Both the position numbers and the translations under genes were made by a program. DNA of 64,000 nucleotides, taken from assembly GCA_002245135.1 (NCBI GenBank), contig NGBS01000300.1, positions 1 to 64,000 on the forward strand, given 5' to 3'. Below are positions 11,969 to 23,715 of the stretch, one piece after another; within the stretch, counting starts at the first letter, position 1; each line of letters starts with the position of its first letter. The notes below the pieces were generated by a model, which saw only the letters and a program-made list of their open reading frames with translations, had not been told where the DNA came from and searched no databases. Origin of the DNA: Proteromonas lacertae. Taxonomy: Eukaryota > Sar > Bigyra > Opalinata > Proteromonadidae.

Positions 11969-13700
11969 TTATACTTTTGGACCATAAGAACTGTAATCTG
12001 GAAGACCAGGAACTTGGAATTTCTTGAAGTTCTTAATGAACTTTTGGGCTAAATCAATTCTTGCCTTATCATAAGCAGCTTTATCAGACCAAGCTTCTCT
12101 TGGATTTAATACTTTTGATGGAATATTTCCAACAGTTACTGGGATTTCCATATTGAATACATCAAAGTTAGTCCATTTACATTTATCACAGCTTCCATCT
12201 AAGATAGCATCAATACAACCACGAGTTGTCTTAATATCCATTCTGTTACCAGTTCCATAAGCTCCACCAACCCATCCAGTGTTGACTAAGTAAGCTTTAG
12301 TATGATGTTTAGCTAATTTTTCACCTAATAATTTAGCATAATCAGTTGGATGTAATAACATAAATGCAGCTCCAAAGCATGGTGAGAATGATGGTGTTGG
12401 TTCTTTAATACCTCTTTCAGTACCAGCTACTTTAGCAGTATAACCAGTTAAGAAATGATACATAGCTTGTTCTGGGCTTAATCTAGCAATTGGTGGTAAT
12501 ACACCATAAGCATCACATGTTAAGAAGATCATAGCGGTTGGATGTGGACCTCTGCTTTCTTTATCGAAGTTTGGAATGTGATATAATGGATATGATACTC
12601 TTCCATTTTCAGTTTTGGTTACATTGTAATAATCAACGTTTCCATCTTTATTAATCCATACATTTTCTAATAATGCATCTTGTTTAATAGCACCATAGAT
12701 ATCTGGTTCATTCTTTTGACTTAAATTAATAGTTTTAGCATAACAACCACCTTCAAAGTTAAAGATACCATCATCATCCCATCCATGTTCATCATCACCA
12801 ATTAAATATCTCTTTGGATCAGCAGATAAGGTTGTCTTACCAGTTCCACTTAAACCGAAGAATACAGCTGTATTTCCATCTTTACCTTTGTTTGCACTAC
12901 AATGCATAGATAAGATTCCTTCTTGTGGTAACCAGTAGTTCATTAAACTGAAAATACCTTTCTTCATTTCACCACCATATTGAGCACCAATTACAATAGC
13001 TACTTTCTTTTCTAAGTTGAATCCTACAAAGGCTTCACTGTGTAATCCCATTTCTTTCCATTCATCGTTTACTAAACCTTTACAACAGTTTAAGACGGTG
13101 AAATCTGGTTCAAAGTTTTCGATTTCACTTAATTTTGGACGAACAAACATGTTTGTAACAAAGTGATGTTGCCAAGCATATTCTGTTAAGAAACGAACTT
13201 TCTTGTGTGTTTTTGGGTTAGCACCACAGTAACCATCGAAGACATATACACCTTCTTTACCATTTAAGTACTTTTGTACTTTAGCATAACATCTATCGAA
13301 GATTTGTGGATCTACTGGCTTGTTTGGGGGGGTTGGTGACCACCAGATCTTCTTTTCTGATCTTGGATCTTTAACAATGTATTTATCTTGTGGAGATCTA
13401 CCAGTATATTTACCAGTATCAACTGCAAATGCACCATTACTGGCAAAAACACCTTCATGATTGTTTGATTCATGTTCTCTGATTTCCTCTATAACGCAAT
13501 ATAAAATCATAATATCATACTGTAGGTTAAGTTTCTGTAGACTTTACCGACGTTAACTCCTAATTTGTCTAAACCTAAAGCAGATCCTGAGGTTACAATG
13601 TTTCTAGTTGCAACCAAGTTCATGGAACGGCTAGCAAAAAATTAATACTTGCATTATACCTTATAGCAACACGACCTAATGAGAGTTTTGAAGCAAACAT
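11969..13700 (-). CDS. PCK1: ATP-dependent phosphoenolpyruvate carboxykinase with candidate organelle presequence
   Basis: Catalyses oxaloacetate + ATP to PEP + CO2 + ADP, or the reverse carboxylation in many anaerobic eukaryotes. Visible motifs: GLSGTGKTTLS P-loop, GDDEHGWDDDGIFNFEGGC metal/ATP site, NTGWVGGAYGTGNRM and RSPQDKYIV. These place it in the ATP-type (bacterial/yeast-like) family, full length at about 560 residues. Two introns (revcomp of about 13501-13532 and 13630-13660) join a 5' part that codes MFASKLSLGRVAISRSMN and on to about residue 50, before EEIREHES. This leader has Arg and Ser but no acidic residue in its first 35 positions, so it resembles a mitochondrial or hydrogenosomal targeting sequence. 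The frame is intact throughout, which contrasts with the indels in other genes. Identity is certain; location is inference. Confidence 0.95.
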
Positions 13701-14087
13701 GTGAATTAGAATCTATCGAAGCTTATGGAAGATGCAATTTGATTGGATGGAATGAATAACTGTAATGTGTTTTTTAGATTCTAAATCACGTTTTCAAGAA
13801 TAATAATGGTATAACGAGGAAGAGCACATCAAGATAATAATTTCTATTATATTTTTGGTATGAATATTATTAAATCATACATTTGTGAACAATCATTTGC
13901 GGAACACCTTATTAAAATGAATTTATGGTTGATCTTATTATTTTTGATATGTAATCATAAGAATTATTGTTTATTGAGTAATCTAGTTAGGAAAAAAACA
14001 TGAGAATAAAAAAAATGAAAACTAAAAACGACTCTATTTTTCAAATAATAAAGTTTGGCTTGTTTTTCTAAAAATTTGTTGTACAAA
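13701..14087. other. Intergenic region between divergent genes
   Basis: Shared upstream region of the PEPCK gene (minus) and the C2/zinc-ribbon gene (plus). AT-rich, with no open frame or clear element beyond T-runs near 14060-14080. Confidence 0.5.
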
Positions 14088-15622
14088 ATGCAAAACCGTC
14101 ACAACATTTATATAAAGTGTATATTTTAACTCTATATATTATAGATGAACATATAGCGCTTGATTTTACCAATCCAGGCCATATTGCTCTCTATCCCTTC
14201 ATTAATTTTGAGGTATTTAGCAGTGTATTTAACTCCAATGGGTATAAAGGAGAAGGTGATCATTATGATTTTGATGAAATTTCTTTTGAATCAGATAAGA
14301 CCACGTACGATATATTAACAACTGATATCAACATAGTTTTATTCACTGGAGCATCTAAAAAGTTGGATAACCCATTGGAGATAGGGAGAGTAACAATACC
14401 ATTACTTAACTTTATGGCTGGTCCTCCAAGATTCCAAATCCCTTTAGAAGATGATTATAACATCGAAAACATTGTCTTGTCGTTTGACTGTGCTAGTGAC
14501 AGTAATAATGAACTTGAATTAGAATTCTCTGAATTATCCTGTTATTGTGTAGCAAAATACGAAGATTACACTTTAAAATTATCATCGACTCAAGTAGATA
14601 GCGCTACACCTGAAGTAGTATGTTCCGTAAACGAAGATAGAGATAAATTGTATTGGTTAGATCTACCTCCAATATCATCCTATTACACTCACGATTCTTA
14701 TTTTTCTGAAAAAATAAAGATAGAAATCTTCACAAAAGCAGGAGGATTTACTAATAAGAATCCATTTGGTAGAGGAACTATTGAATTATTACCAATTTTA
14801 TTAGATATTAGAAACTATGGAAAAGTTACATCAACAGCTAGAATTGTATTTAACGATGGAACTGGTAAATCAACTGAGTTTAATTTTACATTGAAAGTAA
14901 AGAATCCAGTATTATTCCAACAATTATATGACGGTTATTATAATGGATATGATGTAGTAGATTCAACTGAAACTTTACCACTTTATGTAATTCCAATTCC
15001 ACCTCATCCTGATGTTAGAATTATATTTGATAATACTCCTGAGAAAGTAACACTGGTGGATAGTGTATATGATATATATAAACAAAGAAAAAACTTTTGG
15101 TTAGAAAAGGAAGATTCTGTTGGAAAATATTATACGAATATTATTGATAATAAGAATTATAGAATCAGAGGAAGTAGTCATTTCTTTAAAGTTACCTATT
15201 GTGGATACAGACCATTAGGTCTGAAATTGAGTTGTAAAACAGGCATATGTGTTGTGGAAGATACTGTTCCTGATTCTATTGCTGATGTATTGGGTTGTTT
15301 TATTCCACAACAAGTGGTTTTGTCTGTAAATGATAATGATACAACAGGTTTAACAATTGAAAAAGTTACTGAATTGGTTAAACAGTATTATACTCAATTA
15401 GAATTGTTAATATTTGATCCTTACTGTATTCCAGCATATGTATAATTTTCTTTCATTCATTTTTTATTTAATAGACATTACTTTATCCTGAAGGTTATAG
15501 CATTGGTAGTTTGAGTAATTTAAAGCAAAAAGTGGATGAAGGATTTATTCTTACTGGTAATACTTACAAGAGAGATGTTAGTCAAATGGAGAACAATGAA
15601 TCAACTACTGAGACAAAAGGTA

Positions 15623-15653
<31 letters not shown>

Positions 15654-16449
15654 GTATTAAATAGTGTTTATCTATCGTTGTCCTGAATGTAATGGATATG
15701 GCCAATTGAATGAAAAAGCTGAAGAAATTGTATGTCCAAGTTGTGAAGAAACATTTGCATGGAATGACGATTATATATTAAGTGATGAAGAAGTCAAGAA
15801 ATTATTTGGACAATCGCCAACTGATAATAATGAAGAGGAGAATAATAATAATAATAATAACAGCGATAATGAAGAAAAACCAAAAGGAAATGCAAGTGAT
15901 AGTGATGATGAAAAGCCAAAGCCAAAACAACAAGATTCTGATGAAGAAGATAATGATAAACCAAAACAACAAAGTGATGATGAAAAACCTGCTTCAGTTG
16001 AAGAAGTACAATTGAAAGAAGATAATAATAGTAACAATAATATTAATGAAAATGAAGAAAAACATAAAAAGCACAAGAAGCATCACAAGAAGGATAAAGG
16101 TGAAAAAACAGAAGAAACTGTAGAAGAAGAAAAACCTAAAGAAAAAGAGGAAGATGAAAAACCAAAAGAAGAACCAAGTAATAATAATAACAATGAAAAT
16201 GAAGAACAACCCAAAAAACATAAGAAACACCATAAGAAAGATAAAGGTGAAAAAGTGGACGAAAAACCTAAAGAGGAAGAAAAACCAAAAGAAAAAGAAG
16301 AAGAAGAAACTGTTCAATTACCTTCATCAGGTAAAGTGAAAGTTAAGTGCCCAGATTGTGGAGAAATTATAGTATTTGATGAAAAGCCAGACTATCTTGA
16401 TTGTAACTGTGGTACTTCAGTTGAAGTTCAAGATAGTATGATAGTATAA
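14088..16449 (+). CDS. C2-like, PDZ-like and zinc-ribbon protein with a charged low-complexity region
   Basis: Start chosen at the ATG at 14088, because intron 14119-14144 then joins MQNRHNIYIK in frame with EHIALDF. Further introns: 15440-15474 and 15620-15664. Predicted order: two beta-rich C2-like domains (GASKKLDNPLEIGRVTIPLL and NKNPFGRGTIELL are the typical strand-loop patterns), a PDZ-like segment (VLGCFIPQQVVLSVND), a zinc ribbon (CPECNGYGQ...VCPSC), a Glu/Lys/Asn tract with two KKHKKHHKKDKGEK repeats, and a second ribbon (CPDCGEIIVF...CNCG). The combination would fit membrane binding plus scaffold functions, but I do not recognise the family. Domain calls rest on pattern only; the gene model is firm. 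Confidence 0.65.
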
Positions 16450-16630
16450 ACATTTTATGCATTATATAATATTATATATATATATTCAAATCTTACATTT
16501 AATTATCATATAAATATTTACACTTGTTGTTTGAGGATAAGCATTATTTAAACAAAAACAGTAATTTAACAAAAAAAGATTCGTTTCTTGAATCAGTTTT
16601 TTTAAAAAGTATTAAAAATAGTGTTATTAA

Positions 16631-17718
16631 ATGGTTGATTTTAACGCTGGAACGGCTATCGGTTATTCTATAATAGTTTTGATAGGAATAGCCATATTAG
16701 TATATTTGATTAACCTATCATTTTACAGTTTATACTATGGACTGTTTATAAAAGTCTTAGAATAGTGACTACATCAACAGAAGTTGTGGTAGAACGGTTT
16801 GGGAAATATTTGAAAACTGTATATTTGTTTTTTATATAATGAGTAGTGTACTGAAGGAATAAACATTATCATACCGTTTGTTGATGAAGTTAGAAAAATC
16901 AGATGGAAGAAGGCTATAGTATTTTTTATTCCTTTATTTATTCCGATAAATAGCCACTTCAAGATGGATCTGTTCGTTATGTATATGAATATAAAGATCA
17001 TGTAGATCTTCGTGAAACAGTTTTAGATTTAAGAAATCAGCCTACCATCACAAGAGATAATGTCTTAATCAATATTCAACCTTTACTTCGTTATAAAGTG
17101 AATAATTCAGCCCGTTTAGCTTATGAAACATCTGATGTTATAAATTCAGTACAAAAAATAGTTCAAACATCCTTAAGAGCTATTGTAGGTGAAATGGGCT
17201 TAGATGATACTTTAGCTTCTCGTGAAGAGATTCAAAAACAAATGATGTCTAAGATTGAAGGTGTTTGTAACAATTGGGGAATTACTGTATTGGGATTAGA
17301 ATTATTGGAAATTTCCACAACTGATGATATTCAAAGATCAATGAATCAAATGATAGTTTCTGAAAGAAAGAGAAGAACAATGAAAGTAAAAGCAGATGGT
17401 AGAGCCGAAGCTATGAAATTAGAAGCAGAAGGTAGATGCACAGCAATTAAGACAAATTCTCAAGGTGAAGCTGAAAGTGAGAAGATTATTGCATTAGCTC
17501 AATCCCAAGCCAAGTTAATGATTGCAGAATCTGAAGCACAATCTGTGAAAATAATGAAAGAAGCATTAAGTGAATATGACGTTAATCCAGCTCAATATTT
17601 GGTAGCTTTGAAGTATTTAGAAGCACTTCAAGAGATTATAATATATGCTAGTGAAACTACTATCTATATGCCAATTGAGACTGATGTTATTGGTGATTTA
17701 AGCACAATTTCTACGTAG
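16631..17718 (+). CDS. SPFH-domain protein of the stomatin/STOML family
   Basis: Starts at the ATG at 16631. The first intron (from GTATATTTGATTAACC to TTTTACAG) lets a hydrophobic N-terminus (SIIVLIGIAILFILWTVY) run into the SPFH fold: TTSTEVVVERFGKYLKT, then EGINIIIPFVDEVRKI, LRETVLDL, TRDNVLINIQPLLRYKV, and GITVLGLELLEIS. The C-terminal helical part has GRAEAMKLEAEGRCTA and SQGEAESEKIIALAQ, typical of stomatin-like protein 2 and its bacterial relatives. Such proteins oligomerise on the inner face of plasma or organelle membranes and organise microdomains. Two more introns follow TTSTEV...KT and KKAI. There is one N-terminal membrane anchor. No anomaly in frame. The exact paralogue (STOML2-like or plain stomatin) is uncertain. 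Confidence 0.88.
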
Positions 17719-17864
17719 TGTTTTATACAATTTAATGAATGGTGTATTAATTATTATTACATACTTTTTATGTAAGTTTCTGTTTATAAATCAAAAAAAA
17801 AATAGCTATTCATAAATTTACATTTATACTTTAAAGTAAATTAAATTAAAATAACACAATATTA

Positions 17865-19166
17865 CTATTTGCTATTTTTATATTCCAAATATGATAGTCT
17901 CTGTAATATTGATTGTATACAAATTTCAATCTTCTCCTCTAAATGATCTCTCAAATGTATCTCTTTATATAGCTGAGATATATTCTCTTCCAGCATTTTA
18001 TTAGTAACATAACTATCAGCTAATTCATTCTCTAATGAATCAATCTTATCTTGAGATAATAGTTGAATTTCATTATTATAATATTCATTATTTTCTAGTT
18101 GTTCTTCCAAATAATAGATGTATTTTTGAGTATTCTTATCAGCCAAATCTGCAAGTTTTTGAATTGATAAAAAGATCCTACTATTATAATCAATAGCCTT
18201 CTTTTCATACAAACTTCTTAATTTTAAATTCTCTTTTCTCAACAATTGTACTTCTGTTTTTAAATCTTTATTCTCAGTCAGTAATTCATTGATATTATAT
18301 CCTTTTAATTTATTCTGTTTTAACATTTCAGTTTCGTGAGTTAAATATACTATCTTTTGATCTAATTTATCAATTGTTTGCTTCTGAGACACTATTACAT
18401 CTTTCAAATAATTCTCAGTTTTATTGTGTAATATATATAATTGATTATATTCCATTTTATCATTATCTTTACTAATATCTTCTCCTTCTTCTTTAATATT
18501 TTGTTGTCTTCTTCTGTCTTTTGTTGGTGAATTATTACCATTTTTCTCTGTTTCTAATTCTTTTGTTTTCATATACAATTGAGAAATAATATTTTCTGCC
18601 ATTTCTAATTTTCTTTCTAATTCTGTTAATTTGGTTGGATTAGGAGGTTCTTCTTGAATTGTTGTATTCTTTGTATTTTGTACAGTTTCTTTGGGAGATG
18701 AAAGTGGAGTTTTATGATGAGAATCTCTGGTTGATGGTCTTGTCGATGAAACAGGAGTAGTAATTGGAGAATCTGATCTGTCTGATTTGTATAATGGAAA
18801 GTTTGATAAGTCAATTTCTTTTTCTTTTGTATTTCGATTTATATCCTCATTGTTATTGACATTTCCATCACTTGAATATTTGTTTACTATTGGTTATATA
18901 ATTGTAATTACAAGGGATTATACATTTAGGAGATGCTTTTACTGAATATGGTGTGTTTAAAGTAGCTTTTTGTTCTATTAAATTGGATTAAAAACAATAC
19001 TCTTTGGAGATATTTGAGTGTTTGTATTTACATTTGGTTTAGTTGGTTGTGCTTTTCTATTATCCATTTTCTTTTTATTCATTATGTCAACAGGTCTTGC
19101 AAGAGTTATTATTTGAGTTGTTCCTGGAACAAATAGTCCAGCAGATACAGAATCGGCTTTTGACAT
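17865..19166 (-). CDS. Coiled-coil protein with disordered N-terminus
   Basis: Not recognised. The start MSKADSVSAGLFVPGT leads through two short introns (GTATTGTTTTTAATCC...AATAG and GTATAATCCC...CAATAG) into a Ser/Thr/Pro-rich disordered segment (SPITTPVSSTRPSTRD, KTPLSSPKET). The last 245 residues are nearly continuous coiled coil with heptad-like hydrophobics (KLDQKIVYLTHETEMLKQNK, RKENLKLRSLYEKK, LENELADSYVTNKMLEENIS) and end in RLSYLEYKNSK. This layout is common in centrosomal, basal-body and flagellar proteins, but nothing specific identifies it. It is transcribed away from the eIF3i gene and shares its 124-bp upstream region, which holds a TCAAGCTTTT element. Confidence 0.7.
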
Positions 19167-19248
19167 TATCTAAGAAGTTTATATATGTCTAAAGGTGATA
19201 AATAGCTATTAAAAGTAAATATCGTTTAAAAAAACAAATTTGATAAAC

Positions 19249-19258
19249 TCAAGCTTTT
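19249..19258 (+). promoter_or_regulatory. TCAAGCTTTT element in a divergent promoter
   Basis: Exact decamer 31 nt before the eIF3i ATG at 19290, inside the 124-bp gap to the coiled-coil gene on the other strand. Its AAGCTT core is palindromic, so it could serve both genes. Confidence 0.55.
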
Positions 19259-19289
19259 CTATTGGCATTTTGCTGCAAAATAAACGAAA

Positions 19290-20393
19290 ATGGTATATAA
19301 TCAATATGAAAATAACTCATTTTTATTTATAGAGACCAATATTAATGAAAGGACATGAAAGATCAATCACATATCTCAAGATGAACAGAGATGGTGATTT
19401 ACTCTTTAGTTGTGGTAAAGATTCTGTATTTTCAGTATGGAGAAGCTCTGATGGTGTTCGTCTTGGAACTTATGAAGGACACAGTGGTAGTATTTGGTGT
19501 GTTGATATTACTCGTATAGAATAATCCATTTTATATAATATATATAATATATATAGACGATAGTAAATATTTATTCACAGCAAGTGCAGATTCTACAGTC
19601 AGAGTATGGGAAACAGAAACAGGTAAATGCATTAAAGTGTTAAATGTTAAAACACCCTGTAGATACTTAGAATTAGACGAAGGTAATAGAAGATTAGCAG
19701 TAGTAAAAGATACATTTGCAGAACAAAGTGCTCAAATATATATATATGAAATTCCTGAAGATAAAACACAAATATCAGATGAACCAACTATTAAAACAGA
19801 TAATAAAAATAAAGCCGTTAAATACTGTAGTTTATCATGGGGATTTTTGAATAAATATTTAGTGACTGGTGGTTCTGATGGTAGTATATATATATACAAT
19901 CCAGAGAATTTGGAATTAATAAAAACCATTCATATTCATGATGATCGTATTAATTATTTATGTTTCAATGCTGAAAAAACTGTATTTTTAACTGCTTCTT
20001 CTGATAATACATCCAAATTAATAGATGGTGAAACATTTGAAATAATTAAAACATATACATCTGATCGTAATGTTAATGCATGTGCTTTTTCTCCAGATTT
20101 AGAAATTATAGCATTAGGAGGAGGTTTAGAAGCTAGAGATGTTACAGTCACTGCAGCTAATGCAGGTAATTTTGAAGTGCATTTTTTCAATATGGTTAAT
20201 CAAAGCGAATTAGGTAAGGTGAAAGGTCATTTTGGTCCAATCAATGCTTTAGTGTTTAATCCTGATGGTAGAAGCTTTATTAGTGGTGCTGAAGATGGAT
20301 ACTATCAGATTACATTTCTTTGATAATGATTATTTCAGTTTAATTCAAAATCATGAAAATGAATTGAGAGAGATTGTGAAAGCTGGTTGTTAG
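19290..20393 (+). CDS. EIF3I: Translation initiation factor eIF3 subunit I (WD40 protein)
   Basis: A WD40 propeller subunit of eIF3, acting in 43S pre-initiation complex assembly. The family hallmark N-terminus is present: [14 protein letters not shown], then [25 protein letters not shown], and [17 protein letters not shown]; near the end [17 protein letters not shown] and SGAEDGY. The first exon is only the start codon ATG at 19290-19292; intron 19293-19332 follows directly, and a second intron spans 19514-19556. Near 20300 one extra base shifts the frame, because [11 protein letters not shown]-like sequence continues in the next frame to the TAG at 20391-20393. Without correcting it, the annotated protein would end early with ITFL. 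I treat this as a sequence error. About 325 residues, the normal family size. Confidence 0.95.
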
Positions 20394-20520
20394 AAATATA
20401 TAATTAAAAATAACAAATAATAATGTATTTTTTTCTGTTAATTATTATTAAATCTATTGAATGTGTATTGTTTTAAGATGAATTGGGAAAAATAATTTAT
20501 ATGTCATTCAGAATTATTCA

Positions 20521-22089
20521 TTACATCTTAATGAGCTTTAATGGTAGTAATTCTTTAGGAATATTGTCAATTTCACCAAAATAAGGTTGAATAATAACAG
20601 CTACTCTTTGTCCAGTATTTATTTTATTCATCAAATGCATCACTTGATCATTTTCTTCAGAATCTAAAAAACCATCATGATAATCCAACTCATTCACATT
20701 CTTTCCTTCTTCTTTACATTCCTCTTCCAACTCAATCTCTTCTTCCTCTTCATTAGAATCAGCTTGCGATAGATCTTCTCCTTCAATATCTTCTTCTCCT
20801 TCTTCATCATCATCTTCGTCAGTTTCTTCAATATCTTCAAATGAATAACCGACATATGGATCACATTTCAATGGACGTCTTGGACCAATTACTTTACTAA
20901 CTCTCTCTTCATCAAAATAACTCATTGTTGGAATTCTATTACCATTTCTTGCTGTTCCAATGATTTGAATTAGTTTATTATTTTTTGAGTGATATACTGA
21001 TTTTTTATTTGTGTTATTTTTTCTTTGCATTTTCATTTTGTTTAGAAAGTGTTTAAACTCTGTTTCTATATCATATTTTTTATTACACAATTCTAAATAT
21101 TTTACTGTTTTTTGATATGCTAAATCTACACTTTTTGAATCATCTTTTACATTAACAACTTCACCTGAATTATTATTATTATTATTATCTTTATTATGAT
21201 TGGTTGAATTATTATTATTATTATTAGTGGATGAAATTTTTACAGTAAAAAATGAAGTGATGGAAGGTAAATTTGATTTTGGCTTTTCTTCTTTTGTTTT
21301 TTCTGATGTTGATGATGATGTTTTTTCATCTTTATCTTTCTTTTCTTTGTCAGCTTTTGCCTTTAATCGCTTTGCTTCTTTTTCTGCTTTTTCCATTGCT
21401 CTTTCCTTCTCTTTTTGTGCTTTATTCTTCTCTTTTATTGATTTTTCTAGTAGTTTGATTCTTCTATTTTTTTCTTTTTCATATTTCTTCTTCGCTCTAT
21501 TCATATCTCTTTCAGCATTTTTCAAAGTTGCATTTGATAGATGTTTCTCTAGTACATATGTGTAAGCTTTTATTGTTCTCATGCACTCCTCCATTAATTG
21601 TCGATATAACTGATCTTCTTCTTTTGTAACGTCTAGTTGGGGTAATTCATTTTTGATTGCTTCTAAATATAAGTTTTCCATTTCTAAACTTGCTGTTTCT
21701 TGTATTACTGGTATTGCTGATGCTGTTGATTTTATAGGAGGAGGAGAAGGAGTTGATGAAGTGGATTTTACTAGAGATGAAGCTGTAGAGGGAAAGAGAG
21801 GTATTGGTATTATATTAGTCTGTGTCTGAGATTGGTCTGTATTTAAATGATTATCAGTTTCTATCACATTATCCGATTTGGCTATAACTTGGACATCTAC
21901 TACATTACTTGGTGATGAAAAAACCTATTACGGTAATATAGAATATATACTTCTTGTTTATCTTCACCTATTTTTATTTTCTTTGATTGATTCTGAGAGT
22001 CGTCATCTTCTAATTTTCTTTTCATAGTCGGCTATAGCAATTAACATTATATTAAATACAGTGGTTGGCTCAGTCTCAATAACTTCCAT
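20521..22089 (-). CDS. CHAF1A: Chromatin assembly factor 1 large subunit (p150/CAC1-like)
   Basis: CAF-1 deposits H3-H4 behind replication forks through binding to PCNA. Visible features: N-terminal basic KRKLEDDDSQ patch, a long KER-type charged helix (NAERDMNRAKKKYEKEKNRR to KAKADKEKKDKDE), a PIP-like box SITSFFT, and the acidic block around DPYVGYSFEDIEETDEDDD, EGEDLSQ and HDGFLDSEE. The last corresponds to the conserved GEDLS and DGFxVPxGYLSEDE region of CHAF1A/CAC1. Two introns near the 5' end join MEVIETEPTT, PTMKRKLEDD and VFSSPSNV in frame. It is shorter than the animal protein, and the poly-Asn insert in the middle is an AT-rich-genome feature. Moderately sure of family; sequence conservation is concentrated in the acidic and KER regions. 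Confidence 0.8.
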
Positions 22090-22202
22090 TAACGATATAT
22101 TAGAATGGCGCGAAATATAAATAGTTTGATAAACTCAAATATTTGAGAAACGGGTATAAATTTTGAAACAAATTTTTGTTTTTCTTCATTTTATTGTTAC
22201 AA

Positions 22203-23596
22203 ATGAAGATTCCAGATGTTGGATTACCTGATGTATAAATTATGTCATTATTATAAATTACAGGAAATGAAAATAAAGGTCGAAGAAACAGCACCTTTAC
22301 TAGATAAGTTCATTTTGCTATTAAGACCTCTAATATGTACTATTTTCTTAACTATGTATATAATATATTTGATAATGCATTTATAGAGTTATTGTAACTG
22401 GAGTTCACTCAGAAACTGGAGATCAGGTGTTTTCACAGAGTTTAGCGTATTTAAACATAGTTATATTATGTGAATAGAGCATATTCAGTGTATAATATAG
22501 ATCCATCCTCCGGAACAGGAACAAAAATCTTATATGCTGTTATAAATGCAGTAGTGATAGTAGCCGTAGTGGCAGTTATGACATTCTTCATAGTTTTATT
22601 ATACTATTACAATTGTATAAAAGTGTTATTTGGAATATTAATATTCGCCACATTCACAGCATTATCCTTTTCATCAGGTGCAGTGTTTGAAATATTCTGT
22701 GAAAGTCGACATCTCGCATGGGATTATATAACATATTTCATTATCTTCTATAATCTAGGTGTAGGTGGGTGTATAGCTATATGGTATCAAAAAGGAATTC
22801 CATCAATAATCGTTCATGCATATTTAGTATGGATCAGTGTAGTAGTTGCTTATATGCTTAGTTTCATAGGTGAATGGACTGTATGGGCTCTATTGTCAGT
22901 ATTAGCAATTTGGGACTTAATCGCTGTCTTAACTCCGTGTGGTCCTTTAAAATGGATGATTAAATTATCACAAAATCGTAGAGGACCACTTCCTGGGCTG
23001 ATATATAGTGTTGGTAATACAGATCAATCTCATTTGCCAGTAAGTAGAGAAACTAGAGAACAAGAGGAATTAGAACGTGCTAGAAAATTAGCTGATGATA
23101 ATCCTGCATTACAAGAAACAGTAGCACTTTTACCTCAAGAAGATCCTTTGGAATATTCTAGACCAAATGTGGTGAAAGAAGAAACAGGTCATGGTGATTC
23201 AACCGAGCCTCAACCTTAGCTGAACAAGCTGCAGCAGGTGTAGGTGGTGATTTTGTGTATGATGATGAAGAAGATGAAGAAGAGCCAATGACAATCAGAG
23301 AAATGATAGAAGATGCAAAGCAAAACCCAGCAGGTGCACAGTTAGGTTTAGGTGATTTTATATTCTACAGTGTGTTAATTGCTAAGGCAAGTACAGTAGG
23401 TGCAATACCTATGATTATGTGTACTGTCTGTGTGTTATCTGGATTAGTAATGACTTTGTCTATATTGTTATATACACATAAACCACTTCCTGCTTTGCCA
23501 TTTTCAATGTTATTTGGTGTTGCTGGTTATTTGTACTCTAGATATTGTATGAATGATGCATTGTTGAATTGGTCATTAAAAGGTTATTTTATATAA
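22203..23596 (+). CDS. PSEN: Presenilin, catalytic aspartyl protease of gamma-secretase
   Basis: Intramembrane aspartyl protease with nine predicted spans. Key sites: the first catalytic Asp in IWDLIAVLTPCGP (family consensus YD, here WD), GLGDFIFYS (GxGD, second Asp) and PALPFSMLFG (PAL motif). Introns at 22233-22263, 22356-22386 and 22427-22460; the last joins TGDQ to LYYVNRAYSV, matching the loop after span 1. The hydrophilic loop between spans 6 and 7 is acidic (DDEEDEEEP). Near 23200 the frame shifts by one base (after HGDS), and one missing A restores NRASTLAEQ. The loop is where endoproteolysis occurs in the family, so the break is in a weakly conserved zone. Partner subunits are not in the window. 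Confidence 0.93.
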
Positions 23597-23715
23597 ATTT
23601 TAATATCTCTTTTTATTATAATTGTAAATTGTTTATTGCCTTTTTAATTTTCCAACAAAAAAAACTTATAATAATATATAAAAACTTATAATTATGTATA
23701 TATAAAATTTAAAAA

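Noticed and set aside
15771-16339. Other frames over the charged region of the C2/zinc-ribbon gene
   Set aside because: GAA/AAA/AAT repeats keep all frames open; only the frame that continues both zinc ribbons is credible.
22440-22490. Apparent frame break in the first loop of presenilin
   Set aside because: A 34-nt intron at 22427-22460 joins TGDQ to LYYVNRAYS and matches the family.
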